DNA of 64,000 nt from the NCBI RefSeq assembly GCF_004364585.1, contig NZ_SOAN01000009.1, forward strand, positions 54,323 to 118,322. The letters run 5' to 3'. The position numbers and the translations under genes were made by a program. Positions within the stretch are counted from its first letter, which is position 1, and every line of letters begins with the position of its first letter. The notes under the pieces are model-generated. The model saw only the letters and a program-made list of their open reading frames with translations, did no database searches and was not told the origin of the DNA. Source of the DNA: Nesterenkonia aurantiaca (GTDB lineage: Bacteria > Actinomycetota > Actinomycetes > Actinomycetales > Micrococcaceae). Shown in pieces: positions 56,574 through 64,000 of the stretch.

Positions 56574-56794
56574 GCCTCGGAGACCCTCACGGCATCTCCA
56601 GCCGTGTGCCTTTGCATCTCTTCTGGGGAACAGGCAAGGCTTTCGCGAGATGAATCCATGTGATCCCGGTCACAAAATGGTCTACTCGTCTCATTATGTG
56701 GAAGATCCCCCCTTTTGTTACTTGCGGATTCCAAATGTGACGCACACGCTGTAATGGATACGCCAATCCACCTGCAGCGGGGGAGTTGCTACCG

Positions 56795-57586
56795 ATGTCC
56801 GCACACCTGAGTCAGCCACAGAATCCCGGCTACGTCCATGTCTCGGTGCGCAACGCCGCCCGCCGTGCCGAGATGGCGCGCCGCATCCGCGCGGCCAACG
56901 CCACCGACGACTCCAGCGGTGCTCATCCGCGCACCGCCCCGGTCCCGGTGGTGGCGCAGAACGGCGGAGGGCCGCAGATGGTCCAGCCCGATATCGTGAC
57001 CCGCGGCTTCGTCGTCTATGTCGGCCTCGACGAGGACGCGGCCAGCGCAGCGGGAACCTCGCTGCACAAGATCGCCACGGAGCTGCGCGACTACGTGGAG
57101 CACATCGCCGCCGATGCCCAGGTGCACATCGCGATGGCTCTGGCCTCGGCCGCCCATGAGGGCAGCAATCTGGAGGTCGTTCGGCAGGCGCTGGGCGATC
57201 CTACCGTCACCCACCGCGGCATCGAGGTTCCGATCAGCGCCCCGCCGGCGCCGACCAGCTCCGGTGTGCTGATCGATCTGTCCCGCCGTGAGGTTCGCCT
57301 CGACGGTGAAGGCCTGAACCTGACCTTCAAGGAGTTCGAGCTGTTGAACTACTTGGTGGACAACGGGTCTCGCACCGTGGGACGCGAAGAGCTGCTGCAG
57401 ACACTCTGGCGCAGCGTGGATCCCGATCAGATGCCCAACGAGCGCACCATCGACGTGCATATCCGCCGGCTGCGCTCCAAGCTGGGGCGCCTGGCGAACA
57501 CCGTGCGCACGGTCCGCGGACAGGGCTACCGCTTCTACGAGCACCCCGAGGTCACCGTCTGGGCGGCCCCGGAATACTCGATCTGA
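56795..57586 (+). CDS. Winged-helix (OmpR/PhoB-type) transcriptional regulator without receiver domain
   Basis: A 263-residue DNA-binding protein. The C-terminal 90 residues are an OmpR-type winged helix: LIDLSRREVRLDGEGLNLTFKEFELLNYLVDNGSRTVGREELLQTLWRSVDPDQMPNERTIDVHIRRLRSKLGRLANTVRTVRGQGYRFYEHPEV. The N-terminal 160 residues have no phospho-acceptor layout; they contain VTRGFVVYVGLDEDAASAAG and an amphipathic helical part. GGGGGAG lies nine bases before the ATG. It is followed directly by a SixA phosphohistidine phosphatase, a pairing that suggests joint function. Confidence 0.9.
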   Translation: MSAHLSQPQNPGYVHVSVRNAARRAEMARRIRAANATDDSSGAHPRTAPVPVVAQNGGGPQMVQPDIVTRGFVVYVGLDEDAASAAGTSLHKIATELRDYVEHIAADAQVHIAMALASAAHEGSNLEVVRQALGDPTVTHRGIEVPISAPPAPTSSGVLIDLSRREVRLDGEGLNLTFKEFELLNYLVDNGSRTVGREELLQTLWRSVDPDQMPNERTIDVHIRRLRSKLGRLANTVRTVRGQGYRFYEHPEVTVWAAPEYSI

Positions 57587-57593
57587 GCCGTCC

Positions 57594-58100
57594 GTGCCTG
57601 AACTGCTGATCCTGCGCCACGGGGAATCTGGGCACTCCTTCTCCGGGGACGACCACGGCCGCACCCTCACCCGCCACGGGCAGCAACAGGCGCGCGCCGT
57701 CGGCCGCTGGCTCGTGAGCTCGGGGAATCTGCCGGATAACACGATCTGCTCCGACGCGATGCGCACCCGGCAGACCTGTATCTGGGTCAATCATGAGCTG
57801 GGCGAGAAGTCGCCGACGCCGTACCTGGACTCCCGGCTCTACCTGGCGGCGCCGCGTTCGATGCTTTCGATCATCAACGAGGTTCCCGAGACAGTGCGCA
57901 CGTTGTTGGTGGTCGCTCATATGCCTGGGGTCCAGGAGCTGAGCATGGACCTGGCCTCTGCGCACTCCCAAGAGGATCCGGTGATCCAGATGGCCGGGTC
58001 CTGGCCGCCGGCCGGTCTCGCCCGGTTCCAGGTGCACAAGCCGTGGGCTGAGCTCGATGGTCGCGACGCGGAGCTCACGGACTTCTTCACCGCCGACTGA
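57594..58100 (+). CDS. SixA-type histidine phosphatase
   Basis: A 168-residue histidine phosphatase: LLILRHGESGHSFSGDDHGRTLTRHGQQQARAVGRWLVSSG (catalytic His in RHGE), DNTICSDAMRTRQTCIWV and TLLVVAHMPGVQELSMDLAS (second His). SixA of E. coli removes phosphate from phosphohistidine. The GTG at 57594 starts seven bases after the regulator's stop, so the two are one operon. Confidence 0.9.
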   Translation: MPELLILRHGESGHSFSGDDHGRTLTRHGQQQARAVGRWLVSSGNLPDNTICSDAMRTRQTCIWVNHELGEKSPTPYLDSRLYLAAPRSMLSIINEVPETVRTLLVVAHMPGVQELSMDLASAHSQEDPVIQMAGSWPPAGLARFQVHKPWAELDGRDAELTDFFTAD

Positions 58101-58120
58101 GTTTGGGCGGTGATCGTGAC

Positions 58121-58164
58121 CCCAGGCCGCGATCTCTGCTCTGCCGCGGAGAGCGGGGCCTGGG
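58121..58164 (+). terminator. Hairpin after the SixA gene
   Basis: CCCAGGCC (58121-58128) pairs with GGCCTGGG (58157-58164) around an internal CTCTGCCGCGGAGAG fold; no T-run. Confidence 0.5.
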
Positions 58165-58748
58165 CGAGTTCTCAGCGCTTTCGGTGAGCTGGAGGCTCAT
58201 CCGTCGGATCGGTTGATCTCGTGTACCTCCGCGGTCTGGATCCTGCACCGTGACCCGGATTGCACAGTGTAGATGTCTGATAGCCGCTCACGGGTGGAAG
58301 GCCCGAGGTAAAGGTCTGCGACTTCTCCGAACAGCGGTCGGCTTAGAGCGCCGTAGCTTATGCTCCTGTCCTTCAGCGGTCGTTGTTATCCCTGCTGAAC
58401 GTCGGATCGCGGGTGTCTGAGTGGCGGCTCACTCACCAGGAGGCCTCTCACTCGGGCTACGAAGAAGAGGGTATTCGTCTCGAAACTGTTGCTCTAAAGA
58501 AGGGCGTTGCGTGTAGCAGATAAGGCACCCGTGCGGGCATTTTCTTCGGGCGGGGTAAACGGGCATCCCAGCGTTGACGTGGGCGTCCGGATTCGATCAG
58601 GTGAATCGCGCTCGTTTGCCGACCGGCTTGCGGGCACCGGCACGCACGAGAGAACAGTGCGCATTAGACCCAGAATTGTCCGGAGAACCTCTGAGGCAGC
58701 CCAATATGAACGCGAACCAAGGGCGCGCCTCGCTAGCCCTTGCTCAAT
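58165..58748. other. 584-base stretch without a recognised gene
   Basis: No frame with a plausible start, ribosome site and protein-like sequence was found on either strand. The composition is lower in GC than in the core genes and looks like decayed DNA at the edge of the accessory block. Confidence 0.6.
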
Positions 58749-58769
58749 GTAAAACGAGCGTTGTACTCT
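58749..58769 (+). promoter_or_regulatory. TetR promoter with overlapping palindrome
   Basis: GTAAAACG-AG-CGTTGTAC (58749-58766) is a near-perfect palindrome (7 of 8 pairs) that overlaps the -10 box TACTCT (58764-58769), which ends seven bases before the TetR ATG. This is the layout of an autorepressor. Confidence 0.6.
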
Positions 58770-58776
58770 TCAGGGC

Positions 58777-59298
58777 ATGAGTTCCCTCCCGCAAGAGATC
58801 GCCGCGAGTTCAGAGCAAGTCTTCGACCACCATGGTTTCGCAGCCAGCGGCATTGACACTCTTGCCCACGCCGCTGGGGTCTCCACCCGCACGCTCTACA
58901 AGCACATGGGCAGCAAGGCAGACCTGATCGCTGCTGCACTGGAGGCGCGCAGCGCCCGTTTCTTCGATCAACTCGCTGTCACAGACGTCGACGGCCTCTT
59001 CGCAGCACTAGAACAGTGGGTCCAGACCGAGGGTGCAAGGGGCTGTTTCTTCCTTCGTGCCGCCGGTGAGCTCAGTGACGATTTCCCCGAGGCATTGAAG
59101 GTCGTCACCGAGTACCGCAGAAGACTACGCACGCTCGTTGGTGAGCTTGTGAACCACACGGACCCGCCCCACGATGACCTTCTCGCCGAACAGATCCTGG
59201 TGCTTTTCGAGGGCGCCACGTCTGTAGCCACCTATAGGGGCGTTGAGGGAATCACTGCAGCAAGAGCTGCCGCAGCATCACTTGTGCACCAGTCCTAG
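58777..59298 (+). CDS. TetR family transcriptional regulator
   Basis: A 173-residue repressor. The N-terminal helix-turn-helix is SSEQVFDHHGFAASGIDTLAHAAGVSTRTLYKHMGSKADLIAAALEARSARFFDQL; the rest is a helical ligand domain with ARGCFFLRAAGELSDDFPEALKVVTEYRRRL. It is leaderless and is followed after 38 bases by an NAD(P)H oxidoreductase, a usual partner that it would control in response to electrophiles or quinones. Confidence 0.88.
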   Translation: MSSLPQEIAASSEQVFDHHGFAASGIDTLAHAAGVSTRTLYKHMGSKADLIAAALEARSARFFDQLAVTDVDGLFAALEQWVQTEGARGCFFLRAAGELSDDFPEALKVVTEYRRRLRTLVGELVNHTDPPHDDLLAEQILVLFEGATSVATYRGVEGITAARAAAASLVHQS

Positions 59299-59336
59299 AG
59301 AGTCATCCGCGCCTTCCAGAAAAGAGCTACTTTCGC

Positions 59337-60047
59337 ATGCATCTACTTAGCGTCTTCTCCCACCCGTTCAACAACAAGTACCCCTCAGCCGTCATGAACG
59401 CCTTCCACGAGCCTTTCAACGGACCAGAGCACACGATCGATGTCCTTGATCTGCATCGAGAAGGATTTGACCCTCGATTCACGGAAGAAGATCACGCGCA
59501 CTTCTGGGGCGGACCTATTCCCGCGGGTATCACCGAGATGCATGAACGTGTTGAAGCGGCAGATCGGCTCGCATTCATCTTCCCGGTGTACTGGTGGAGC
59601 ATGCCAGCATTGATGAAAGGCTGGATTGAGCGCGTCTTCACGGGAGATTGGGCCTATCAATACGGCCAAGGTGTCAGCGACCGGGGACAGAAGCCACTCA
59701 ACGCACTCCTCCAGAGCGTCCCCACGACGCTGATCGGTATCGGGGGCTCGAAGGAAGGTACCTACGAGAAGTATGGGTACCGTCAGGCCATGAGGACTCA
59801 GCTCGATGTCGGCATCTTCGCCTACTGCGGCATTACTGACGTCGAGAGCCATCTCATCTACGACGTTGAAGGAGCTCAGAACAGTCCTCAGCGTGAGACT
59901 GGTCTTCACACCGCGCGCACGATCGGAGAGAACTTCGTCTATCCAGACCGGGTTATTCGAAACGCCAAAGAAGAACACCTCAGCCAGCGGCGCGGCCAGC
60001 AGTCCACCGATGGTTCCGTGCCGCACCGCGTGCAAGTCGGTGCGTAG
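59337..60047 (+). CDS. NAD(P)H-dependent oxidoreductase (flavodoxin-like fold)
   Basis: A 236-residue protein of the MdaB/KefF-type quinone reductase family: HLLSVFSHPFNNKYPSAVMNAFHEPF at the start, IDVLDLHREGFDPRFTEEDHAHFWGG, RLAFIFPVYWWSMPALMKGWIERVFTGDWAYQYG (the usual FMN-binding loop) and LQSVPTTLIGIGGSKEG. The last 20 residues (SQRRGQQSTDGSVPHRVQVGA) do not resemble the family and run over a gene remnant on the other strand, so the natural end may be earlier. Controlled by the TetR gene before it. Confidence 0.83.
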   Translation: MHLLSVFSHPFNNKYPSAVMNAFHEPFNGPEHTIDVLDLHREGFDPRFTEEDHAHFWGGPIPAGITEMHERVEAADRLAFIFPVYWWSMPALMKGWIERVFTGDWAYQYGQGVSDRGQKPLNALLQSVPTTLIGIGGSKEGTYEKYGYRQAMRTQLDVGIFAYCGITDVESHLIYDVEGAQNSPQRETGLHTARTIGENFVYPDRVIRNAKEEHLSQRRGQQSTDGSVPHRVQVGA

Positions 60048-60074
60048 CCGGGCCTGCCTCACCGGAGAAGCCAT
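59964..60074 (-). pseudogene. N-terminal remnant of a gene, cut by a recombination junction
   Basis: On the minus strand an ATG (60072-60074) with GGAGG seven bases upstream opens MASPVRQARLRTDLHAVRHG, followed by TIGGLLAAPLAEVFFFG, a natural-looking start of a membrane protein. Beyond about 59964 the frame is antisense to the oxidoreductase. So the 5' end of one gene was fused tail-to-tail to the oxidoreductase. Family unknown. Confidence 0.45.
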
Positions 60075-60439
60075 CTCCGAACCTCCGGGCGAAATCTCAG
60101 TCAGAACTGATTAATCAGGCCGATGGCCCACGAAGATGTGGAGTGGAGGCAAGAGCGCCCACCTCAGGTTGCCACAGGTGTCAATTGTTCGTTCAGCAGG
60201 GGTGGTAGCCATCGCTGTGGATAAGCCGCCACCTATCGGTACAACTCACTTGTGTGGATCGCTAGCGCCGCCCGCGAGCCGGTCGTCGTCTTGCGTGCAC
60301 TCATGCTTCAGTCGAGGACTCGATGCACGCTGAGGGATCGGCGTACGGGCGGCGCGGGTGGTTCATCTCTGATGGTCCGGGAAAGGGTCGAGTGCCTGTG
60401 AGGCCTGATCGAGCGTTCTGCCTCGAGATCGGAGGGGGC
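60075..60439. other. 365-base stretch without a gene; one palindrome
   Basis: CTGATTAATCAG at 60107-60118 is a perfect 12-bp palindrome in the leader of the remnant gene on the minus strand. Otherwise no convincing frame on either strand. Downstream end of the PP2C gene lies at 60440. Confidence 0.6.
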
Positions 60440-61588
60440 TTAGGAATCTCTCCGGATTACGACCACGGTGACGTCGTCGGGGACCTGAGCTTTTCGAGCC
60501 CGTCGCAGGGTTTCCTGCACCGCCTCGTCGACGCCGTGTTTGGCAAGGACGTCGTCGGCCTGGGCGAAGGGGTCTTGAAGGTCGAGCAGGTCCAATACCC
60601 CGTCGCTGCAGCACATGAGCGCATCACCAGGGTGCAGCTGGGCTGTGCCGAGACGGTGGGGCTCACCCAGGCCCATGGCCAGCGGCAACCCGGTGGAGTT
60701 CAGATGATCCCAGCCGCCGTCGGCCCGGTGGATGAAACTCAGACTGTGGCCACCATCCACATAGCTGATGTCGCCGGACGCGGTGTCGATGTCGGCGCAG
60801 AACAGGGTGACGAACATACTCAAGTCCCCGACGTCCTGCTCGAGAAGCTTGTCGGTCTCTGCCACCGTGGCGAGCAGGGAACGCCCCGGGGTGGTGCGCA
60901 TGGAGGCCCGGACTGCCGACGCGATGATGCCGGCACCGGTGCCTTTGCCCATGACATCAGCCAGGGTGACGCGCAACTTGCCCTCCCGAAGGATCACGTC
61001 GTGGAAATCGCCCGAGACGCAGCCCGCGGGAACAGTGCCGGCCGTCACCGTAAACCCGGCCGGCTGGGGCAGATCGCGAGGCGCCAGCGCCCGCTGGATG
61101 ACGACGGCATGATCAAGCTCCTGCTGCTGGGCCAGTTCGGTCTGTACCCAGTGGGCAAGATCTTCCAGCAAGTCGCGCTCATGGTCATCGAGCTGGCGTG
61201 GCTTGGTGTCCATCAGGCACAGGGCCCCTACATGTTCGCCGCCGGGTGCCTCGATGGGGTGTCCTGCGTAGAACCGAAGATTCGGGGCCTCAGTGACATA
61301 AGGGCTGGACGCGAATCTCGCGTCTTCTTCGAGATTCTCGATGACCAGAGTCTCAGTCTGGTTGATCGTGACTTCGCAGAAAGCGCCCTCTCGGGGTACT
61401 TCTGGAGCATCGAAGCCGGCTGAGGATTTACTCCACTGGCGTTCTCGATCCAAGAGATTCACGCTCACCATCGGCACATCGAAGATCTGCTGGGCCATGC
61501 GCGTGATCCGGTCCACGCGCTCATCGGGGGGCGTGTCGAGGACATGAAGGGAATCAAGTGCTCGTTGTCGACGCTTTTCATCCAGCAT
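60440..61588 (-). CDS. GAF-PP2C (SpoIIE-type) serine phosphatase
   Basis: A 382-residue protein. Residues about 15-150 are a GAF-like sensor (RALDSLHVLDTPPDERVDRITRMAQQIFDVPMVSVNLLDRERQW... FCEVTINQTETLVIENLEEDARF), and 165-380 a SpoIIE/PP2C phosphatase: VPAGCVSGDFHDVILREGKLRVTLADVMGKGTGAG, DISYVDGGHSLSFIH and LMCCSDGVLDLLD, with the metal-binding Asp residues. Such proteins control sigma-factor antagonists. The ATG at 61588 has GAGGG eight bases upstream; ATGs at 61618 and 61636 would add 10 or 16 residues. No anti-sigma genes adjoin it. Confidence 0.88.
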   Translation of the reverse strand: MLDEKRRQRALDSLHVLDTPPDERVDRITRMAQQIFDVPMVSVNLLDRERQWSKSSAGFDAPEVPREGAFCEVTINQTETLVIENLEEDARFASSPYVTEAPNLRFYAGHPIEAPGGEHVGALCLMDTKPRQLDDHERDLLEDLAHWVQTELAQQQELDHAVVIQRALAPRDLPQPAGFTVTAGTVPAGCVSGDFHDVILREGKLRVTLADVMGKGTGAGIIASAVRASMRTTPGRSLLATVAETDKLLEQDVGDLSMFVTLFCADIDTASGDISYVDGGHSLSFIHRADGGWDHLNSTGLPLAMGLGEPHRLGTAQLHPGDALMCCSDGVLDLLDLQDPFAQADDVLAKHGVDEAVQETLRRARKAQVPDDVTVVVIRRDS

Positions 61589-61636
61589 GAGATAACCCTC
61601 TTCACTGAGCGGATACATGTCTGCGTATCCATGCAT

Positions 61637-62230
61637 CTGAAGCTAGCACAGGTTTTGGTTCTGGATGCTCCTATATAAAAATCCGTTATAAGTATTGGAA
61701 TCAACTCTAGGAGCGAGTCGAAATCGACGCTCTGACCCTAAGATGTCTAGCCAGTCCAGGTGCTGGGTGTATCTCGGATGCGAGTTAGGGCCCAGGATTT
61801 CTTGCGCCAGCCCGAACACGCCCGGCCGTGACTGCGCTGCCAGGCGCAGATCAGTGTCGCATCCGAAGCGCTACTGCCCGGAGCACGCTCGCCGCGACAT
61901 GATCGGACGAGCTTAAACGTCCTCAGCGCGACTGACGTGCCCCATGGTGCGGTTTCCACTCGCTCTGACTAGCTTCCGGCGATGAGAGCATTCTTATCAT
62001 CGTGGGCTTTGCAGTCTTCCCTTGGGAGTAGGGGTGCTTGCCAAGGGTTTGCTGAGACCATCACCAGATTGGGAACCGACGACTCCTCCGGGGCCACACG
62101 ATTTCGGAGCGAGTAACTAGATGGAGGGCAGGGTCCGAGCGGCGGCGTTGACGCGATGAGTGTTTAGAGAGATTCTGCAGCGGGTCCTAGCCGATGGCGA
62201 CCGTTTCAGGAATGGTGGAAGCGGTGACGT
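61637..62230. other. About 590 bases without a supported gene
   Basis: AT-rich start (CCTATATAAAAATCCGTTAT at about 61670) that probably holds the PP2C promoter. A frame at 61695-61916 gives a Cys/His-rich peptide ending SVSHPKRYCPEHARRD, but it has no ribosome site and its middle is unconvincing. Likely decayed. Confidence 0.5.
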
Positions 62231-62256
62231 GCCCGCAAGACCATCCCTCAGCGGGC
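62231..62256 (-). terminator. Hairpin downstream of the HAD gene
   Basis: GCCCGC (62231-62236) pairs with GCGGGC (62251-62256). A similar sequence lies at 62283-62307 (GCCGCAAGACAGCCAGCTAG...). It follows the HAD stop on the minus strand. Confidence 0.4.
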
Positions 62257-62298
62257 GTTAAGTCCTCAACCGGACGATGCATGCCGCAAGACAGCCAG

Positions 62299-62994
62299 CT
62301 AGCGGGCAGTTTGCGAACCCGACACCAGTTCGGAAAGCACCGCTTCGGTGATACCTCCCGAATGAGTCTCGTAACGGTCCACAAGAAGCCCACGCATACC
62401 AGCATCCCGAGCGCCCGCGACATCATGAGCAGCGTTATCCCCCACGAACAGGCAGTCCGAGACGTCTACTCTGAGTCCCTCCGCCAATGCGAGGAACGCT
62501 CCTGGATCTGGCTTCTGCACCCCGATCCCCTCGGACGTAAATACGACATCGAACGCGCCCGCCAGACCTGTGCGACGGAGCTTGTCGAGCTGTTGTCCCT
62601 CTGTTCCGTTCGATAACAGTCCCACCCGATATCCCGAAGCCCGCAGAGTGCGCAGAAGCCCAAGGCTGTCAGGAAAGGCGCGCCATTCCTTCCTATAGGC
62701 ACCCAGGTACCCCTCGAACAGCTCATCGAGCTGGGGATCCGATTCCTGCGGTTTCATGCCCAGTAACGGCAGCACGGTGCGGAGTCTCTCACGGCGCTGA
62801 TCCTGGAAACTGATCTGTCCCGTTCGCCATCGTTCGAAGTGCGTCTTCTCGGCGGCGAACCACGCTTGACGGGCCGCAGGAGAAGGGTCTATCCCCAACG
62901 ATAGGAAGAACGCGTCGACCGCGGCCTCGGCTGAGCACTGGTGGTCGAAGAGGGTGCCATCGAGATCAAACCCGACTGCGCGCAAAGTGACCAT
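62299..62994 (-). CDS. HAD family hydrolase
   Basis: A 231-residue phosphatase: AVGFDLDGTLFDHQ (nucleophile Asp), VGLLSNGTEGQQLDKLRRTGLAGAFDVVFTSEGIGVQKPDPGAFLALAEG (Ser and Lys motifs) and DCLFVGDNAAHDVAGARDAGM (acid motif). TAGGCT lies six bases before the ATG at 62994, a leaderless promoter. Substrate unknown. Confidence 0.92.
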   Translation of the reverse strand: MVTLRAVGFDLDGTLFDHQCSAEAAVDAFFLSLGIDPSPAARQAWFAAEKTHFERWRTGQISFQDQRRERLRTVLPLLGMKPQESDPQLDELFEGYLGAYRKEWRAFPDSLGLLRTLRASGYRVGLLSNGTEGQQLDKLRRTGLAGAFDVVFTSEGIGVQKPDPGAFLALAEGLRVDVSDCLFVGDNAAHDVAGARDAGMRGLLVDRYETHSGGITEAVLSELVSGSQTAR

Positions 62995-62997
62995 CAC

Positions 62998-63319
62998 TCC
63001 AGCCTAGAAAGCAGACTCAATGAAGTTCGCTTCGACCCTTCAGCTGAGGACCCTTACCGCTGTCGGGCTGCCATCGCCCGCAAGCCGATGGGCTTACGTG
63101 CAGGGAATGAGATCTAGCGCCGCGACGAGACCTCCACTTATCGCTATGCGCCACAGGAATGGGCTAGCTCATCGAAGTCGCACGAAACCCTCCGTCGCAC
63201 GGGCTAGACCTGGAACCACGATTACGTCAGCTTCACAGGGCGCCGCGTGTGCCTCGGCTGGTTTCGACCGCTTTCCCACGGCACGAGCCTTCGTACCTGT
63301 CGTCGCTGGAGCAGAGGGA
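62998..63319. other. 320-base stretch without a gene
   Basis: Apart from the HAD promoter (complement of 63001-63006) nothing coding was found. A minus-strand frame ends in ADVIVVPGLARATEGFVRLR, which recalls a 5-formyltetrahydrofolate cyclo-ligase but lacks the rest. Confidence 0.5.
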
Positions 63320-64000
63320 TCAGGTCTCTTTCTGCACGGCATGCCCGTGATCGCGGACAAAATGATCGAGGATCTCTCCGGTTGAATCCCCGGAGAGTCC
63401 GAATTGGGTGGAAAAGTGTCGCGCGAGATCATCTAGCGCTGACTGGAGCAGCTCTCCATCGGCCCGGATTTCTCTCACAGTTGAGTCCCGTGCGGCGACG
63501 CTGAGGTTCTGAAGGTAGGGCATGGATGCGGCAAGGGACATCCGGGGATCCGTCTCCCGAAAATAATACGTTTCAGTGTTCTGCGTCAGATCAACCCTGA
63601 CTTCGGTGATGCTGGCAGCCACCTCTTCGAGGAGACGATTTCCCGTTGATGCTTCAGGTTCGCGCAGGGTCTCCACGTACCCGTTGTCTTCCAGCAGGTG
63701 CACCCGAATGGATAGTGTCCGCCTGCGCCCAAGAGCAGGGTATATCTGGCCGAACCACGACAGTGCCGCGGTGAGAAGAGCGAATCCGGTCAGAGCCTGA
63801 ATGGGTGAGAAGAGACGGATCCAAGGATCCACGGGTATCACATCGCCGAAACCGAGGGTGCCTAAGGTGACCAATGAGATGTAGAGGGCTTCGGCGAATT
63901 CGCTATGAGCCGCCCCCTCTGTTAGGTCCACACGTTGTGGGAGTCGTCGTTCTCCGTTTGGTAGGTGCATTGCCGAGCGTACTCGGCGGGCGTGAGGTAG
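63320..64000 (-). CDS. Potassium channel family protein, 5' end outside the window
   Basis: At least 227 residues. The pore signature VTLGTLGFGDVIPVD (TxGFGD filter) follows a pore helix, then a transmembrane helix (IQALTGFALLTAALSWF) and a cytoplasmic tail of 130 residues. The first membrane helix is missing, and the frame stays open to the right edge (LPHARRVRSAMHLPNG), so the start lies beyond 64000. A single-pore two-helix ion channel of the ion_trans_2 kind. Confidence 0.85.
   Translation of the reverse strand, partial: LPHARRVRSAMHLPNGERRLPQRVDLTEGAAHSEFAEALYISLVTLGTLGFGDVIPVDPWIRLFSPIQALTGFALLTAALSWFGQIYPALGRRRTLSIRVHLLEDNGYVETLREPEASTGNRLLEEVAASITEVRVDLTQNTETYYFRETDPRMSLAASMPYLQNLSVAARDSTVREIRADGELLQSALDDLARHFSTQFGLSGDSTGEILDHFVRDHGHAVQKET

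Noticed and set aside
61695..61916. Cys/His-rich frame on the plus strand (YCPEHARRD end)
   Set aside because: No ribosome site, no consistent zinc-ribbon spacing, and the surrounding sequence looks decayed.
62231..62307. Two similar CCGCAAGAC...GCGGGC units that could look like a CRISPR or attachment repeat
   Set aside because: Only two imperfect copies with internal pairing; better read as a terminator-like hairpin and a chance relative.
63169..63432. Minus-strand frame containing ADVIVVPGLARATEGF, recalling 5-formyltetrahydrofolate cyclo-ligase
   Set aside because: The glycine-rich GGGYYDR motif that should follow is absent and the rest overlaps the channel gene.

Overview
The window is high-GC DNA with compact gene packing, many ATGA stop/start overlaps, GTG and TTG starts, TANNNT -10 boxes directly before start codons (leaderless transcripts), a RamB-type acetate regulator, Lhr helicase, and a gcvP-gcvT-sdaA operon behind a tandem glycine riboswitch. 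Together these point to an actinobacterium of the order Micrococcales, probably Micrococcaceae (Arthrobacter or Nesterenkonia-like). That placement is inferred from gene content and codon use only.

Layout. 1-2.5 kb: isocitrate lyase (aceA) followed by a shortened malate-synthase-A-like protein and a strong terminator. 2.6-5.7 kb (minus): a betaine/proline OpuA/ProVWX ABC importer. 5.9-7.4 kb: RamB-like regulator. 7.5-12.7 kb: a 5-oxoprolinase operon (pxpA, fused pxpB-pxpC, biotin carboxylase with biotin domain), then an FCD-type GntR regulator. 12.8-17.1 kb: FHA protein, spermidine-synthase-like protein, ABC exporter, and a small membrane gene interrupted by an in-frame TAG. 17.1-19.5 kb: an NRAMP-like transporter without the usual metal-binding motifs plus a DUF1445 (YcsI, D-glutamate-cyclase-like) protein, driven from a promoter whose 17-bp spacer holds the same operator as the pxp promoter. 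19.6-28.2 kb: SDR, MFS transporter, a second PxpBC-like protein with a degenerate B half, DUF368 lipid-carrier translocase, methyltransferase, M23 protein, FAD monooxygenase. 28.3-34.3 kb: glycine riboswitch, gcvP, gcvT, sdaA (glycine to serine-type carbon to pyruvate; gcvH is absent). 34.4-38.2 kb: acyl-CoA dehydrogenase and a divergent two-component system with an unannotated 51-residue peptide gene just before the kinase. 38.2-58.1 kb: housekeeping genes (pyridoxine/HMP kinase, NUDIX, DedA, RluA, lhr, rlmH, tRNA-Ser, apt, tadA, upp, a winged-helix regulator with SixA phosphatase). 58.1-64 kb: a gene-poor, lower-GC, partly decayed stretch with TetR plus NAD(P)H oxidoreductase, a GAF-PP2C phosphatase, a HAD hydrolase and a K+ channel.

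How the parts may work together. The best candidate for an incompletely described system is the split 5-oxoproline/D-glutamate module. A PxpBC fusion and an AccC-BCCP protein together supply every domain of a urea-carboxylase-like enzyme, PxpA is co-transcribed, and an unusual SLC11-like carrier plus a DUF1445 protein lie 6 kb away under what looks like the same GntR-type operator. Other items that stand out are the truncated malate-synthase homologue co-transcribed with aceA, the 51-residue hydrophobic peptide preceding a histidine kinase, and several genes broken by small, traceable lesions (an in-frame TAG, an 8-bp tandem duplication, a one-base frameshift, a recombination junction).
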